From assembly GCF_003113895.1 (NCBI RefSeq), contig NZ_BDUD01000001.1:5905512-5969511 (forward strand): a stretch of 64,000 nucleotides of DNA, written 5' to 3'. Numbering within the stretch: position 1 is the first letter of the stretch; each line of letters starts with the position of its first letter. A program made the translations under genes and the position numbers. This stretch comes from Nostoc commune NIES-4072 (GTDB lineage: Bacteria; Cyanobacteriota; Cyanobacteriia; Cyanobacteriales; Nostocaceae). Positions 1-8,435 of this stretch are shown here, piece after piece. The notes under the pieces were generated by a model, which was not told the origin of the DNA, searched no databases, and worked only from the letters and a program-made list of their open reading frames with translations.

Positions 1-150
1 AAGTTCTACCTCGCGGTAACGCTCTCTAATATTAAAAGCCGACCCATGACTTAAATTAGGGTTGTGGTTGCTGAAAATTGACACCAACCAGATTAAATAA
101 TCTTTTTTGCATAAGCCAAAAAAGTGTCAATATTTCCCATTCTCCAGTCA

Positions 151-180
151 TCTCCCGCCTTTTGGTGGGAGATTTTTTTA
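151..180 (+). terminator. Rho-independent terminator of an upstream transcript
   Basis: A 9-bp stem (151-159 with 164-172, one G-T wobble) around a TTTT loop is followed directly by seven T residues. It should end a rightward transcript whose 5' part lies mostly or wholly before this window. Positions 1-150 hold no convincing ORF, so that transcript may be a noncoding RNA or a 3' UTR; I cannot tell which. Confidence 0.75.
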
Positions 181-230
181 TATATCGTTAATATCTCTAA
201 ATTTATGTGTTATCTTGAATAAAGGTTATA

Positions 231-517
231 AACCCAGAGTAAATGCTCTGCCCTTTTGAGACTAAGACCGCTTAGGCAACAAGGAGGTGATGCCCATGAT
301 AGAAAGTAGTAAATGCATGGGTCATCAGGTTGCAGTTAGCCGGCTGTGCGCCGGGGCTGTTCTCTAAAAGTTAGCCTTAGTTATCTTTGAGATACTAAGT
401 TAGCTCAAGTAGCTAGGCAAGCTCGGAGTTCCTTCCGGCAGTCTGGTTGCAACCTGAAGACCCGCTAGACCGCTTTGAGTTAGATCATCCGATATAACTC
501 AGAGCGGATAGTTTTTT
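231..517 (+). ncRNA. Structured RNA upstream of tnpB, with terminator-like 3' end
   Basis: Several stem-loops can be drawn by eye: 235-250; a long stem 289-298 with 316-326; a GC-rich hairpin 340-354; 376-399; and a 13-bp hairpin 470-482 with 495-507 (one wobble) followed by six T residues (512-517). This density suggests a functional RNA ending just before the small ORF and tnpB. Candidates are a relative of HEARO/omega RNA (normally in front of IscB-type genes), a leader or attenuator for tnpB, or an unrelated element beside the IS. I could not match group I or group II intron cores. The start is approximate and the family is unassigned. Confidence 0.5.
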
Positions 518-598
518 ATGGATAAATTTTATCAACAAGAAAACTCTCTTTACGAAGCTGTGATTATTGCTTACTACAAGCCAGTAGAATCTACATGA
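518..598 (+). CDS. Small ORF (26 codons) overlapping the tnpB start
   Basis: An ATG immediately after the T-run of the preceding hairpin opens a 26-codon frame (MDKFYQQENS... to ...YKPVEST). Its TGA overlaps the tnpB ATG in an ATGA arrangement, the classic geometry for translational coupling. There is no Shine-Dalgarno sequence before it because the U-tract sits there, so translation is uncertain. The peptide is not recognised. It may be a leader peptide or the remnant of a longer upstream reading frame. Confidence 0.3.
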   Translation: MDKFYQQENSLYEAVIIAYYKPVEST

Positions 599-1704
599 AA
601 CGTACTGTTAGTATCCCAGTTGATTTACCATCGGATAAATTTTTACCTTTGATGAACCAGTGTGCAGAGATATTTAACGCACACGTTGACTGGGCTATTG
701 CTAAGAGTAGTTACAACAAAAATAAGGCACACAAGGAACTGTATCACTTGTTAAGAGTTCAGTATCCGTGTGTGCCTTCTGCGCTATTGCAAACAATCAG
801 AGATAACGCACTTGAAGCTATCAAAGCTACAAAATTCAAGAGCATTCCCAAGAAAAAACCAACATCGGGATTAAGGTACGATAAACGCACAATGACGCTA
901 AGAGGAAAGCAATTAACCCTCTCGTGCATTGGGAAACGAGTCACTTTAATTCTTGATGTTCCTGAATATTTTCAAGAAGTGTTTGAAACTTGGGAATTTT
1001 GCGGTGCAACTGTTACCTGTACTAACAACACCAAGCAATTCTGGGTGAGATTGGTTTTTGAGACAGAAGACCCGCAACAGATAGAAGGACAAATTCAAGG
1101 AATTGACCGAGGCTTGTATCATCAAGCTGTTACCAATGATGGTCAATTTTTCAGTTCTTCTAAAATCAGGGAAGTACAAAGACGTTATTTACATAATCGT
1201 CGTAAACTCCAGCAAAAAGGCACTCGCAGTGCCAAACGTCGTTTAAAGGCGATGTCTGGACGCGAGAAGCGGTTCATGCGGGATACGAACCATTGTGTAA
1301 GTAAAAAGTTAGTCAACCAACCCTTAATTGCGGTTTTTGTACTAGAGGACTTGTCCAGTATTCGCACTCAGCGACGCGGCAAGAAAATGAATAAATGGTT
1401 GGGTAGTTGGGCGTTCTATCAGCAAGAGCAGTTCTTGGCTTACAAGGCAGAAGCGTTGGGAAAACGAGTAGTACACCAAGATCCTCGTTATACCTCCCAA
1501 AAATGCAATATTTGTAAGCACATCCGAAGAACAAATCGGCACAAGTCCAGATTTCATTGCAAAAATTGTGGACATCGGACACACGCGGATCTCAATGCTG
1601 CCAAGAATGTTCGGGACGACTATATTCTCTCCTCTACCCAGTTAGGGACACAGGAGCAGGCATCAGTCAATATGCCGTATGTTTCAGCCGATTCTGTCGG
1701 TTAG
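595..1704 (+). CDS. tnpB: TnpB family RNA-guided nuclease (IS200/IS605 OrfB)
   Basis: A 369-residue TnpB, within the usual size range. The RuvC-like active site is complete: D171 in GIDRG, E251 in LEDLS and D332 in HADLNAAKN. The OrfB zinc ribbon has C304, C307, C322 and C325. TnpB proteins are known to cut DNA guided by an RNA made from the 3' end of the element, which helps IS200/IS605 elements persist. No tnpA Y1 transposase lies in the visible flanks, so this is an IS1341-type element or a domesticated copy. The ATG overlaps the stop of a 26-codon ORF. No stop codon or frameshift is visible, so the protein is probably functional. Confidence 0.93.
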   Translation: MKRTVSIPVDLPSDKFLPLMNQCAEIFNAHVDWAIAKSSYNKNKAHKELYHLLRVQYPCVPSALLQTIRDNALEAIKATKFKSIPKKKPTSGLRYDKRTMTLRGKQLTLSCIGKRVTLILDVPEYFQEVFETWEFCGATVTCTNNTKQFWVRLVFETEDPQQIEGQIQGIDRGLYHQAVTNDGQFFSSSKIREVQRRYLHNRRKLQQKGTRSAKRRLKAMSGREKRFMRDTNHCVSKKLVNQPLIAVFVLEDLSSIRTQRRGKKMNKWLGSWAFYQQEQFLAYKAEALGKRVVHQDPRYTSQKCNICKHIRRTNRHKSRFHCKNCGHRTHADLNAAKNVRDDYILSSTQLGTQEQASVNMPYVSADSVG

Positions 1705-1741
1705 TTACAAGCCCCATCCCCTTGTGGGTGGGGCGGTTGAC
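1600..1741 (+). ncRNA. Probable TnpB guide RNA (reRNA) scaffold and element right end
   Basis: In IS200/IS605 elements the guide RNA overlaps the 3' end of tnpB and finishes in a hairpin at the right end. Here a GC-rich hairpin (1711-1719 with 1726-1734) follows the tnpB stop by a few bases, then GGTTGAC. By analogy the scaffold would end near 1740 and the bases after it (from about 1741) would be the guide. A second small hairpin sits at 1685-1703. The 5' limit is a guess from family knowledge. Confidence 0.42.
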
Positions 1742-1907
1742 AAACAGATGTGAGCAATAACATCTATATACTAAGTCTGATTTAAATATGCACACAGATA
1801 TTATTCCCTACTTTATCTTTTCATCATTTCTCTATGGAAAACAAAAGAGATTTGATTTGATGAAATAAATGATATGTCCCAAATAATCCGACTAGGAATT
1901 TCTTTAT

Positions 1908-2189
1908 ATGGCACAACTACTGACTGAGGCAGAAATTCAAGAAAGTGCAAAGTTTCTGTCAGGTTGGACTGTTGAAGGCTCCAAGTTAAAGATTACCCGC
2001 ACATTCAAGGATTTTATCCAAGCAATTGAGTTTGTTAATAAGCTGGTGGAGCCTGCGGAATCGGCAGGACATCATCCAGATTTAGAGATTTCCTACAATA
2101 AAGTGAAGATTGCACTCACAACACATGATGCAGGTGGACTGACACAGGCTGATTTTGATTTAGCGCAGGCGATTTCCCAAATTAACTAA
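1908..2189 (+). CDS. phhB: 4a-hydroxytetrahydrobiopterin dehydratase (PCD/DCoH family)
   Basis: A 93-residue protein of normal family length. The conserved block AGHHPDLEISYNKVKIALTT (residues about 53-72) is followed by HDAGGLTQADFDLA, which carries the histidines of the pterin-4a-carbinolamine dehydratase fold. The family dehydrates 4a-hydroxytetrahydropterin to quinonoid dihydropterin, recycling the cofactor of aromatic amino acid hydroxylases. In cyanobacteria without such a hydroxylase its role is less clear, and another protein related to pterin chemistry (6911-7783) lies nearby. It stands alone on the plus strand after the tnpB element. Confidence 0.9.
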   Translation: MAQLLTEAEIQESAKFLSGWTVEGSKLKITRTFKDFIQAIEFVNKLVEPAESAGHHPDLEISYNKVKIALTTHDAGGLTQADFDLAQAISQIN

Positions 2190-2587
2190 GTAATTTATTC
2201 TAACATCTTTAAAGTAGTTAACTGGAAGTCACAGCGACGGAAGGGAGACGCAGGGTGTAGCAAGCTTTAAGATTAAAAGTACAGGTTTTGGTTTAGAGGG
2301 CGCTGGTTTCAAAACTCTTGATTCATAAGCTGGTGTTTGCGATCGCAATAGGAGATAAGCTACCCCGTATAAAGGCTTTGCCTAAATTTGTATAGCTGAG
2401 TCAGTGTGTTTTTATTAGTGGGCGAATTTCAGTAGGTCTAACTGCAAGAAGGGATTTTTACCGACATGCTAAGTGTCTAACCTTGGAGCAGTTTAGCCTA
2501 CGTAGCGAGCGAATGCCCTAAAGCCTACTCTCTGCTTAGATATTTAGATAATTATGTGTGACAGTTACTAAGGCGATCGCTCCAATC
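2190..2587. other. Intergenic stretch without a gene
   Basis: About 400 bases between the pterin dehydratase and the porin promoter. All frames are interrupted and no recognisable gene remnant was seen. It contains HIP1 octamers near 2339 and 2573. Confidence 0.6.
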
Positions 2588-2615
2588 TTGTCATCTAGAT
2601 CCGATGTTTTATAAT
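2588..2615 (+). promoter_or_regulatory. Strong sigma70-type promoter of the porin gene
   Basis: TTGTCA (2588-2593) and TATAAT (2610-2615) are separated by 16 bases, close to the bacterial vegetative consensus. Transcription would start near 2622, leaving a leader of almost 200 bases before the preferred porin ATG at 2819. The assignment rests on sequence alone. Confidence 0.55.
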
Positions 2616-2818
2616 GTTATGATATAAAGATATGTTTTTGCATAAGTTAATCAGATAAGTTTTTAACCCTAAGTTAATCGTTTATTAGCTTTGCAAAAAC
2701 TAAAATTGTAGTAGTGGCAACTATGCCTCATCCACAGGTTTCAATGAGATGTCGCATTTCTGAGAATTAGGTGCAACGAAACCAATTATCTAAACAAGGT
2801 GTGAGGAGTAAAGAGAAG

Positions 2819-4573
2819 ATGTCTAGTATATTGTGGAAATCCTTAGTGGTTAGCCCAGCAGTTTTGGGAGCAACATTGTTAGTTTCGGCAACAGCAATGG
2901 CGGTTCCAAACAAAACAACTGTTGTATCACCAGCCGCACAACCAGGTGTAACTGAAGTTACCCAACAGCCAGAAATATTGGCTCAGACAACCATTGATCA
3001 AGTTAATCGCTACAGCAACGAAGGCAACCAAAATAATTCTCAGTCTCAAGTAACATCGGTTTCTCAATTTTCCGATGTACAACCCACCGACTGGGCATTC
3101 CAAGCATTGCAGTCTTTGGTTGAGCGCTATGGTTGTATTGCAGGTTACCCAAATGCTACTTATCGCGGTAACCGTGCTTTGACCCGTTATGAATTTGCTG
3201 CTGGTTTGAACGCCTGTTTGGATCGGGTTAACGAATTAATTGCCACAGCAACAGCTGACTTAGTTACCAAACAAGATTTAGCTACTTTACAACGGTTACA
3301 AGAAGAATTTTCGGCAGAATTAGCAACTCTACGCGGCCGCGTAGATTCCTTAGAAGCGCGGACTGCTGAATTGGAAGCTAATCAGTTCTCTACTACCACC
3401 AAACTAGTTGGTGAAGCAATTTTTGCAGTTAGTGATGCGTTTGGTGGTAACACTGGTGACAACAACAACACCGTCTTCCAAGATCGGGTACGTTTAGACT
3501 TGCAAACCAGCTTCACTGGTAGAGACATTTTACATACACGTCTATCAGCCGGTAATGCATCAGCCTTTACACAATTTGACAACGCTAATAATCCGATCGG
3601 TACTGCTGAAGGGACACAAACATATCAAGTTGGCATAGGCAATGGCAACAACAGTGTCAGAATAGACCGCTTGACTTATGAAGTACCCATAGGGCCAGCC
3701 CAAGTTTACCTGGCAGCTAGTGGGGGACGACACAGCCAGTATGCTGCTGTCAACAACCCTTACTTTTTTGACAACACTGACGGCGGTAACGGCGCTTTAT
3801 CTACCTTTGCTTCTGAAAGTCCCATCTATCGGATTGGTGGCGGTGCTGGTATAGCGCTCAATCTGCCCCTTGGTAAAGGTGGCGGTATTTTAGGAAATAG
3901 CTCAATCACTGCGGGTTACTTGGCATCACAAGCGAATATTCCTGGTCTTCAAAATGGTGTCAATCAAGGTCTGACCAACGGCGACTATGCAGCTCTTGGA
4001 CAGTTGAACTTTAGTGTAGGCGATCGCGTGGCTTTAGCTGCTACCTATGTCCACGGATATAGCGCCAGTGGTGCTTTATTCGACTCTGGTACAGACGGAG
4101 CAACCGGAGCTTTTGATGTAGGTACTGGACAAGCAAACTTTTTAGGTAGTGCAGCAGGTCTTGCAACTGGTACAGCAACCCCATCCTCAAGTAACTCCTA
4201 CGGTGTGTCGGCTGCGTTTAGACCAAGCGACAAATTGTCCATTAGTGGCTTCGTATCTTACCACGATGTCACAGGCTCTGGTATAGGTGATGATTATCAA
4301 GCTTGGAGCTATGGTCTTGGGGTAGCCTTACCTGATTTTGGTAAAAAGGGTAACGTTTTAGGTGTCTTTGCTGGTGCAGAACCCTATTCCTTTAACCGCC
4401 CAGGTTTTGGCGGTAATAACGATATACCATATCACTTTGAAGGCTTCTACAAGTATCGGGTGTCAGATAACATCTCTGTTACCCCTGGTGTAATCTGGTT
4501 GACCTCTCCTGGTCAAAATAGCGATAACGATGATGCAATTATCGGTACGCTCAGAACAACTTTCACCTTCTAA
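2819..4573 (+). CDS. SLH-domain outer-membrane porin (cyanobacterial iron-uptake porin/OprB family)
   Basis: A 584-residue protein. A signal peptide (hydrophobic stretch followed by ATAMA) is followed by a low-complexity linker. Next comes an S-layer-homology domain at about 75-130 (FSDVQPTDWAFQAL ... RYEFAAGLNACLDRV), a coiled coil at about 135-185 and a long beta-barrel region ending in aromatic TFTF, typical of outer-membrane porins. In this family the SLH domain and coiled coil contact peptidoglycan while the barrel forms a pore for small solutes or ions. ATG 2819 is preferred because it begins directly with the signal peptide and has GAGGAG upstream. An in-frame GTG at 2771 would add 16 charged residues. 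Monocistronic, with its own promoter and terminator. Confidence 0.9.
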   Translation: MSSILWKSLVVSPAVLGATLLVSATAMAVPNKTTVVSPAAQPGVTEVTQQPEILAQTTIDQVNRYSNEGNQNNSQSQVTSVSQFSDVQPTDWAFQALQSLVERYGCIAGYPNATYRGNRALTRYEFAAGLNACLDRVNELIATATADLVTKQDLATLQRLQEEFSAELATLRGRVDSLEARTAELEANQFSTTTKLVGEAIFAVSDAFGGNTGDNNNTVFQDRVRLDLQTSFTGRDILHTRLSAGNASAFTQFDNANNPIGTAEGTQTYQVGIGNGNNSVRIDRLTYEVPIGPAQVYLAASGGRHSQYAAVNNPYFFDNTDGGNGALSTFASESPIYRIGGGAGIALNLPLGKGGGILGNSSITAGYLASQANIPGLQNGVNQGLTNGDYAALGQLNFSVGDRVALAATYVHGYSASGALFDSGTDGATGAFDVGTGQANFLGSAAGLATGTATPSSSNSYGVSAAFRPSDKLSISGFVSYHDVTGSGIGDDYQAWSYGLGVALPDFGKKGNVLGVFAGAEPYSFNRPGFGGNNDIPYHFEGFYKYRVSDNISVTPGVIWLTSPGQNSDNDDAIIGTLRTTFTF

Positions 4574-4610
4574 AGTATTGACAATCTGTCAAGAATTTAA
4601 CTTTATTGCT

Positions 4611-4634
4611 CCCCGCCATTAGGCGGGGCTTTTT
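4611..4634 (+). terminator. Rho-independent terminator of the porin gene
   Basis: A perfect 7-bp GC stem (CCCCGCC/GGCGGGG) around an ATTA loop is followed by CTTTTT, 38 bases after the porin stop codon. Confidence 0.9.
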
Positions 4635-4728
4635 GTTGTTGATAGTAGCAATAAACCCCAGTAGTTAACCGGAGTATACTAGAAAAGTTAGGAGTGGTAA
4701 GTTAAAAGTTTTGAGTTAAGAATTAACA

Positions 4729-4870
4729 GTGAACAGTGAACAGTAAACAGTTATCAGTGATCTATTTATCCCTGGGTTTAAGTCCCCCACAAAGAGGTGG
4801 AATGCGTTGGTGGCGGGTCTAAATCCCCCACCATACGCCTGATAACTGATAACTGATAACTGATAACTGA
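4729..4870. repeat. STRR arrays with flanking inverted repeat
   Basis: Tandem heptamers GAACAGT (4729-4750) and GATAACT (4841-4870) enclose two related stretches of the form GGGTTTAAGTCCCCCAC and GGGTCTAAATCCCCCAC. CAGTTATCAG (4748-4757) and CTGATAACTG (4839-4848) are exact reverse complements, so the block could fold as one large hairpin. Such heptameric STRRs are typical of Nostoc and Anabaena. The rest of the gap up to cysK shows no gene. Confidence 0.8.
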
Positions 4871-5053
4871 TTTAAAGATTTCTAACTCTGCCAGTTTTAG
4901 ATTTTGGGAAAGTCTAAGCGTGGCTTTCCGGCGAATAGAACTTTTCAAAAGGAATTTTGAATTTTGCATTGAATAAAAAATTTAACGGGAACGACAAAGC
5001 CGAACAGGACTGGACTTACCCATGACTTTTAACTAATAACTAAGGGCTAAATT

Positions 5054-6016
5054 ATGCGAATTGCTCGTAACATTACAGAACTGGTTGGCCGTACACCCCT
5101 AGTGCAGTTGAACCGCATTCCCCAAACAGAAGGATGTATTGCACAAATTCTGGTGAAATTGGAAAGTATGAACCCATCGGCATCAGTCAAAGATCGGATT
5201 GGGGTGAGTATGATTAACGCCGCCGAAGAAGAGGGGCTGATTACTCCTGGGAAGACAGTATTGGTAGAACCTACTTCTGGAAACACAGGAATTGCTCTAG
5301 CAATGGCAGCCGCAGCTAAGGGTTATCGGTTAATTTTGACAATGCCAGAGACGATGAGTGCAGAGCGCCGGGCGATGTTGCGGGCCTATGGAGCAGAACT
5401 GGAACTAACGCCAGGGATGGAAGGCATGAGTGGGGCAATTGGGCGGGCGCAACAAATGGTTAATACGATGCCCAATACTTATATGTTGCAGCAATTCCGC
5501 AATCCAGCCAATGCAAAAATGCATCGGGAAACTACAGCAGAAGAAATTTGGGAAGATACCGATGGACAAGTAGATATGATCGTAGCAGGGGTGGGCACAG
5601 GTGGTACGATCACTGGTGTAGCAGAAGTGATTAAAGCACGCAAGCCTAGTTTTAAAGCGATCGCAGTTGAACCATCCAATAGCCCAGTTTTATCTGGGGG
5701 ACGACCAGGGCCACATAAAATTCAAGGGATTGGGGCTGGGTTCATTCCCCAAGTTCTCAAGATAAAATTAATTGATGAAGTGATTACCGTCACCGATGAA
5801 GAAGCGATCGCTTATAGTCGGCGTTTGGCAAAAGAAGAAGGGCTATTATCTGGTATTTCCAGTGGAGCAGCTTTATGTGCGGCAATTCGCGTTGCCCAAC
5901 GTCAAGAAAATGAGGGACGTTTAATTGTGATGATTCAGCCCAGCTTTGGTGAGAGGTATTTGAGTACACCGTTGTTCCAAGACCTGGAAACAAGGTTAGC
6001 CGCTAGCATCAGCTAA
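5054..6016 (+). CDS. cysK: Cysteine synthase A (O-acetylserine sulfhydrylase)
   Basis: A 320-residue PLP enzyme that makes L-cysteine from O-acetyl-L-serine and sulfide, the last step of sulfate assimilation. Visible motifs: SVKDR with the PLP lysine K46; the substrate loop TSGNTG (74-79); the phosphate-binding GTGGT near residue 178; SGISSGAA near 268; and GERYLST close to the C-terminus. Length and order match the CysK/CysM group. The start beginning [19 protein letters not shown] fits family N-termini. A J-domain gene begins 15 bases after its stop, so the two may be co-transcribed. Confidence 0.93.
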   Translation: MRIARNITELVGRTPLVQLNRIPQTEGCIAQILVKLESMNPSASVKDRIGVSMINAAEEEGLITPGKTVLVEPTSGNTGIALAMAAAAKGYRLILTMPETMSAERRAMLRAYGAELELTPGMEGMSGAIGRAQQMVNTMPNTYMLQQFRNPANAKMHRETTAEEIWEDTDGQVDMIVAGVGTGGTITGVAEVIKARKPSFKAIAVEPSNSPVLSGGRPGPHKIQGIGAGFIPQVLKIKLIDEVITVTDEEAIAYSRRLAKEEGLLSGISSGAALCAAIRVAQRQENEGRLIVMIQPSFGERYLSTPLFQDLETRLAASIS

Positions 6017-6031
6017 CGATAAATTGAATTA

Positions 6032-6754
6032 ATGGTCAATTCTAAGCACGTTTCTAACCATTACGAAACTCTCAAAGTTAGTCCAAGTGCAAGCCTTGCG
6101 GAGATTAAGCAAGCCTATCGCCGCTTGGTTAAGTTATTTCATCCTGACAGCAATCAGGAAAGTGCCGATCAAGAGCAGATAATCCGCATCAATGCAGCTT
6201 ATGAAGTCTTAGGCGACAACCAAAATCGCCGCGATTATGACCAACAACTGCAAGATGACTCTCAAAAATTAAATAGCGATGTCTACGACGGGCTAGGCCT
6301 ACGCCAACAGCGTACAGCATCAGCGCAAAAGCATTACCAGACCACACGAAAAACTGGACGCGATGTTGACGAGCAAGTTGAGGAATGGCTGCGCCAAGTT
6401 TACCAACCAGTAAATCGCTTGCTTTGTACCATTCTTTATTCCTTAGAAGAACAAATGGAGCAATTAGCTGCTGATCCCTTTGATGATGAGTTGTTAGATG
6501 AATTTCAGGAATACTTAAAAACCTGTCGAGATGACCTCAAGCAGGCACAAACTACTTTTCGCTCTCTACCAAATCCCCCTAGTTTAGCAAGAACAGCCGC
6601 TCACCTTTACTACAGCCTCGATCAAGTAGGAGATGGACTCGATGAATTAGGCTATTTTCCTTTGAACTATGATGAGCGTTATTTACACACAGGTCATGAA
6701 CTATTCCGCATAGCTACAAGATTACACTGTGAGGCACAAGCATCTGTTACATAG
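6032..6754 (+). CDS. J-domain (DnaJ-like) protein
   Basis: A 240-residue protein. Residues about 10-72 form a J domain (YETLKVSPSASLAEIKQAYRRL ... LFHPD ... INAAYEVLGD...RRDYD) with the HPD tripeptide needed to stimulate DnaK ATPase. There is no Gly/Phe linker, zinc finger or DnaJ C-terminal domain, so it is a type III J protein. The remaining helical region (acidic, about 110-235) is not recognised and presumably selects clients. It lies directly downstream of cysK. Confidence 0.85.
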   Translation: MVNSKHVSNHYETLKVSPSASLAEIKQAYRRLVKLFHPDSNQESADQEQIIRINAAYEVLGDNQNRRDYDQQLQDDSQKLNSDVYDGLGLRQQRTASAQKHYQTTRKTGRDVDEQVEEWLRQVYQPVNRLLCTILYSLEEQMEQLAADPFDDELLDEFQEYLKTCRDDLKQAQTTFRSLPNPPSLARTAAHLYYSLDQVGDGLDELGYFPLNYDERYLHTGHELFRIATRLHCEAQASVT

Positions 6755-6755
6755 T

Positions 6756-6833
6756 CATTGGGCATTGGGCATTGGGCATTGGGCATTGGGCAATTTCCCT
6801 GCATGTCAAAGGACTAATAACTAATAACTAATG
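6756..6833. repeat. STRR tandem repeats
   Basis: Tandem GGGCATT units (6757-6792), followed by CTAATAA-type units (6812-6832). The run fills most of the gap between the J-domain gene and the PTPS-like gene. Confidence 0.85.
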
Positions 6834-6910
6834 ACACATAACTTAAGAATTAGTTTATGCTGGAAGCAGAGAAAGATTAAGAAATTTTAAATTCTGCTCA
6901 TAGTGTACTC

Positions 6911-7783
6911 ATGCAATGTATTGTTAACCGCCGCGCCCAGTTTTCGGCAAGTCATCGTTATTGGTTGCCAGAACTGAGTGAAGCTGAGAATATTGAGAAA
7001 TTTGGTGCTTGCTCTAGATTTCCGGGACACGGACATAATTATGTCTTATTCATTTCCCTAACTGGGGAATTGGATGAATATGGCATGGTATTGAACTTGT
7101 CTGATGTGAAACACGTAATTAAACGGGAAGTTACCAGTCAATTGGACTTCTCTTATCTCAATGATGCGTGGGCAGAATTTCAACAAACTCTGCCCACCAC
7201 TGAGAATATTGCACGGATTATTTGGCAGCGACTAGCACCACACTTGCCTTTAGTCCGTGTGCAGTTATTTGAACATCCTGAACTTTGGGCAGATTATATG
7301 GGAAACGCAATGGAAGCCTACCTCACCATCAGTACTCACTTTAGCGCCGCCCATCGGCTGGCTCATCCTAACCTCAGTAACGAAGAAAACACTGAGATTT
7401 ATGGTAAATGCGCTCGTCCTCACGGTCACGGACACAACTATCATTTAGAAGTCACCGTGAAAGGGGAAATTGACCCACGTACTGGGATGCTTGTTGATTT
7501 AGGTGCTTTGAACCAAGTAATAGATGATTATGTGGTTGAGCCATTCGATCACACCTTTTTAAACAAAGACATTCCCTACTTTGCTGAAGTTGTTCCCACT
7601 GCTGAGAATATCGCACTTTACATTAGCAATTTACTGCGATCGCCTATTCAGGAATTGGGAGCTAAACTTTACAAAGTGAAACTGATTGAAAGTCCCAATA
7701 ACTCCTGCGAAATCTACTGTACTGAATCTGAATCAAATTCAGTCAGCGCCACCGGGAATCAGCCAGTATTGGCAAGCGTTTAG
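6911..7783 (+). CDS. Tandem 6-pyruvoyl-tetrahydropterin synthase / QueD-like protein
   Basis: A 290-residue protein made of two PTPS/QueD domains. Domain 1 (about 1-133) has zinc-type histidines H15, H40 and H42 and Cys34. Domain 2 (about 136-270) has H148, H173, H175 and Cys167. QueD enzymes use a Cys/Asp/His triad. Domain 2 keeps the Asp-His pair (D213-H214, FDHTFLN), while domain 1 has D79-F80 (LDFSYLN) and lacks the histidine. Single-domain enzymes are about 120-140 residues, so this is a duplication and fusion with one probably altered site. Likely roles are 6-carboxytetrahydropterin (queuosine pathway) or pterin synthesis. Confidence 0.88.
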   Translation: MQCIVNRRAQFSASHRYWLPELSEAENIEKFGACSRFPGHGHNYVLFISLTGELDEYGMVLNLSDVKHVIKREVTSQLDFSYLNDAWAEFQQTLPTTENIARIIWQRLAPHLPLVRVQLFEHPELWADYMGNAMEAYLTISTHFSAAHRLAHPNLSNEENTEIYGKCARPHGHGHNYHLEVTVKGEIDPRTGMLVDLGALNQVIDDYVVEPFDHTFLNKDIPYFAEVVPTAENIALYISNLLRSPIQELGAKLYKVKLIESPNNSCEIYCTESESNSVSATGNQPVLASV

Positions 7784-7845
7784 GCAATTGAAAATCTAGG
7801 CATAGGACATAGGGAATTTATCTCATCCCAATGCCCAATGCCCAA

Positions 7846-8403
7846 CTAAAAAAGTTTACTAACTAAGCAGTTGAAACCAGGTAGCAAAGGACTTGTTAAC
7901 TCATCTTGACTAAATAAAGTAGCTGCTAACTTTAATGCAGCCTGTTCACGGCGATAAACTTCAACTTTCTTCTGTATAGAATCGCAAATCCAATATTCTT
8001 GAACACCTTGCACCGAGTACAGCTTTAGCTTTGTTTCTTTGTCACGTTTCTGGTTTTTTTCGCCGGGGGATAAAACCTCTACAACTAACTCCGGTGCGCC
8101 TGTGAGATGTCCAGCTTCATCTAGTAAGTTTTTTAAGCGTTCATGACTTGCCCATACCACATCAGGTATCACATTGTCAGAATCTGAGAAAATAATTCCA
8201 GGTGCGATCGCAGCTTTACCTAAACCAGTTTCATTTGACCAATTATTAAGAACTGTAACAATATTGCCACAACTTGATTGATGATCCCAACTAGGTGATT
8301 TGGTCACAAAGAGTTCTCCATCTATAATCTCATAGCGATTTCTGCGATCGCCAGCAAATAGTTCTAGATCAGCAGTCGTCCAACGCACTGGAGTTGTTTG
8401 CAT
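7846..8403 (-). CDS. Uma2 family (DUF820) putative endonuclease
   Basis: A 185-residue member of the Uma2/DUF820 family, which is greatly expanded in cyanobacteria and has a PD-(D/E)XK nuclease fold. The expected residues are visible: IPDVVW (Asp), PELVVEVLSP (Glu) and the following KRDKETKLKLY (Lys), then GVQEYWICD. The biological role of the family is not established, and many copies are linked to mobile DNA. Monocistronic, facing the PTPS-like gene. Confidence 0.88.
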   Translation of the reverse strand: MQTTPVRWTTADLELFAGDRRNRYEIIDGELFVTKSPSWDHQSSCGNIVTVLNNWSNETGLGKAAIAPGIIFSDSDNVIPDVVWASHERLKNLLDEAGHLTGAPELVVEVLSPGEKNQKRDKETKLKLYSVQGVQEYWICDSIQKKVEVYRREQAALKLAATLFSQDELTSPLLPGFNCLVSKLF

Positions 8404-8435
8404 AGAAACCCCCTAGCATTTTCTTAAATCATATT

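Noticed and set aside
231..517. Group I or group II intron
   Set aside because: No paired P/Q/R/S core in the expected order and no domain V hairpin could be recognised. GACTA at 260 has only a distant possible partner.
2771..2818. GTG start of the porin
   Set aside because: It would place 16 charged residues before the signal peptide, and ATG 2819 has a GAGGAG site.
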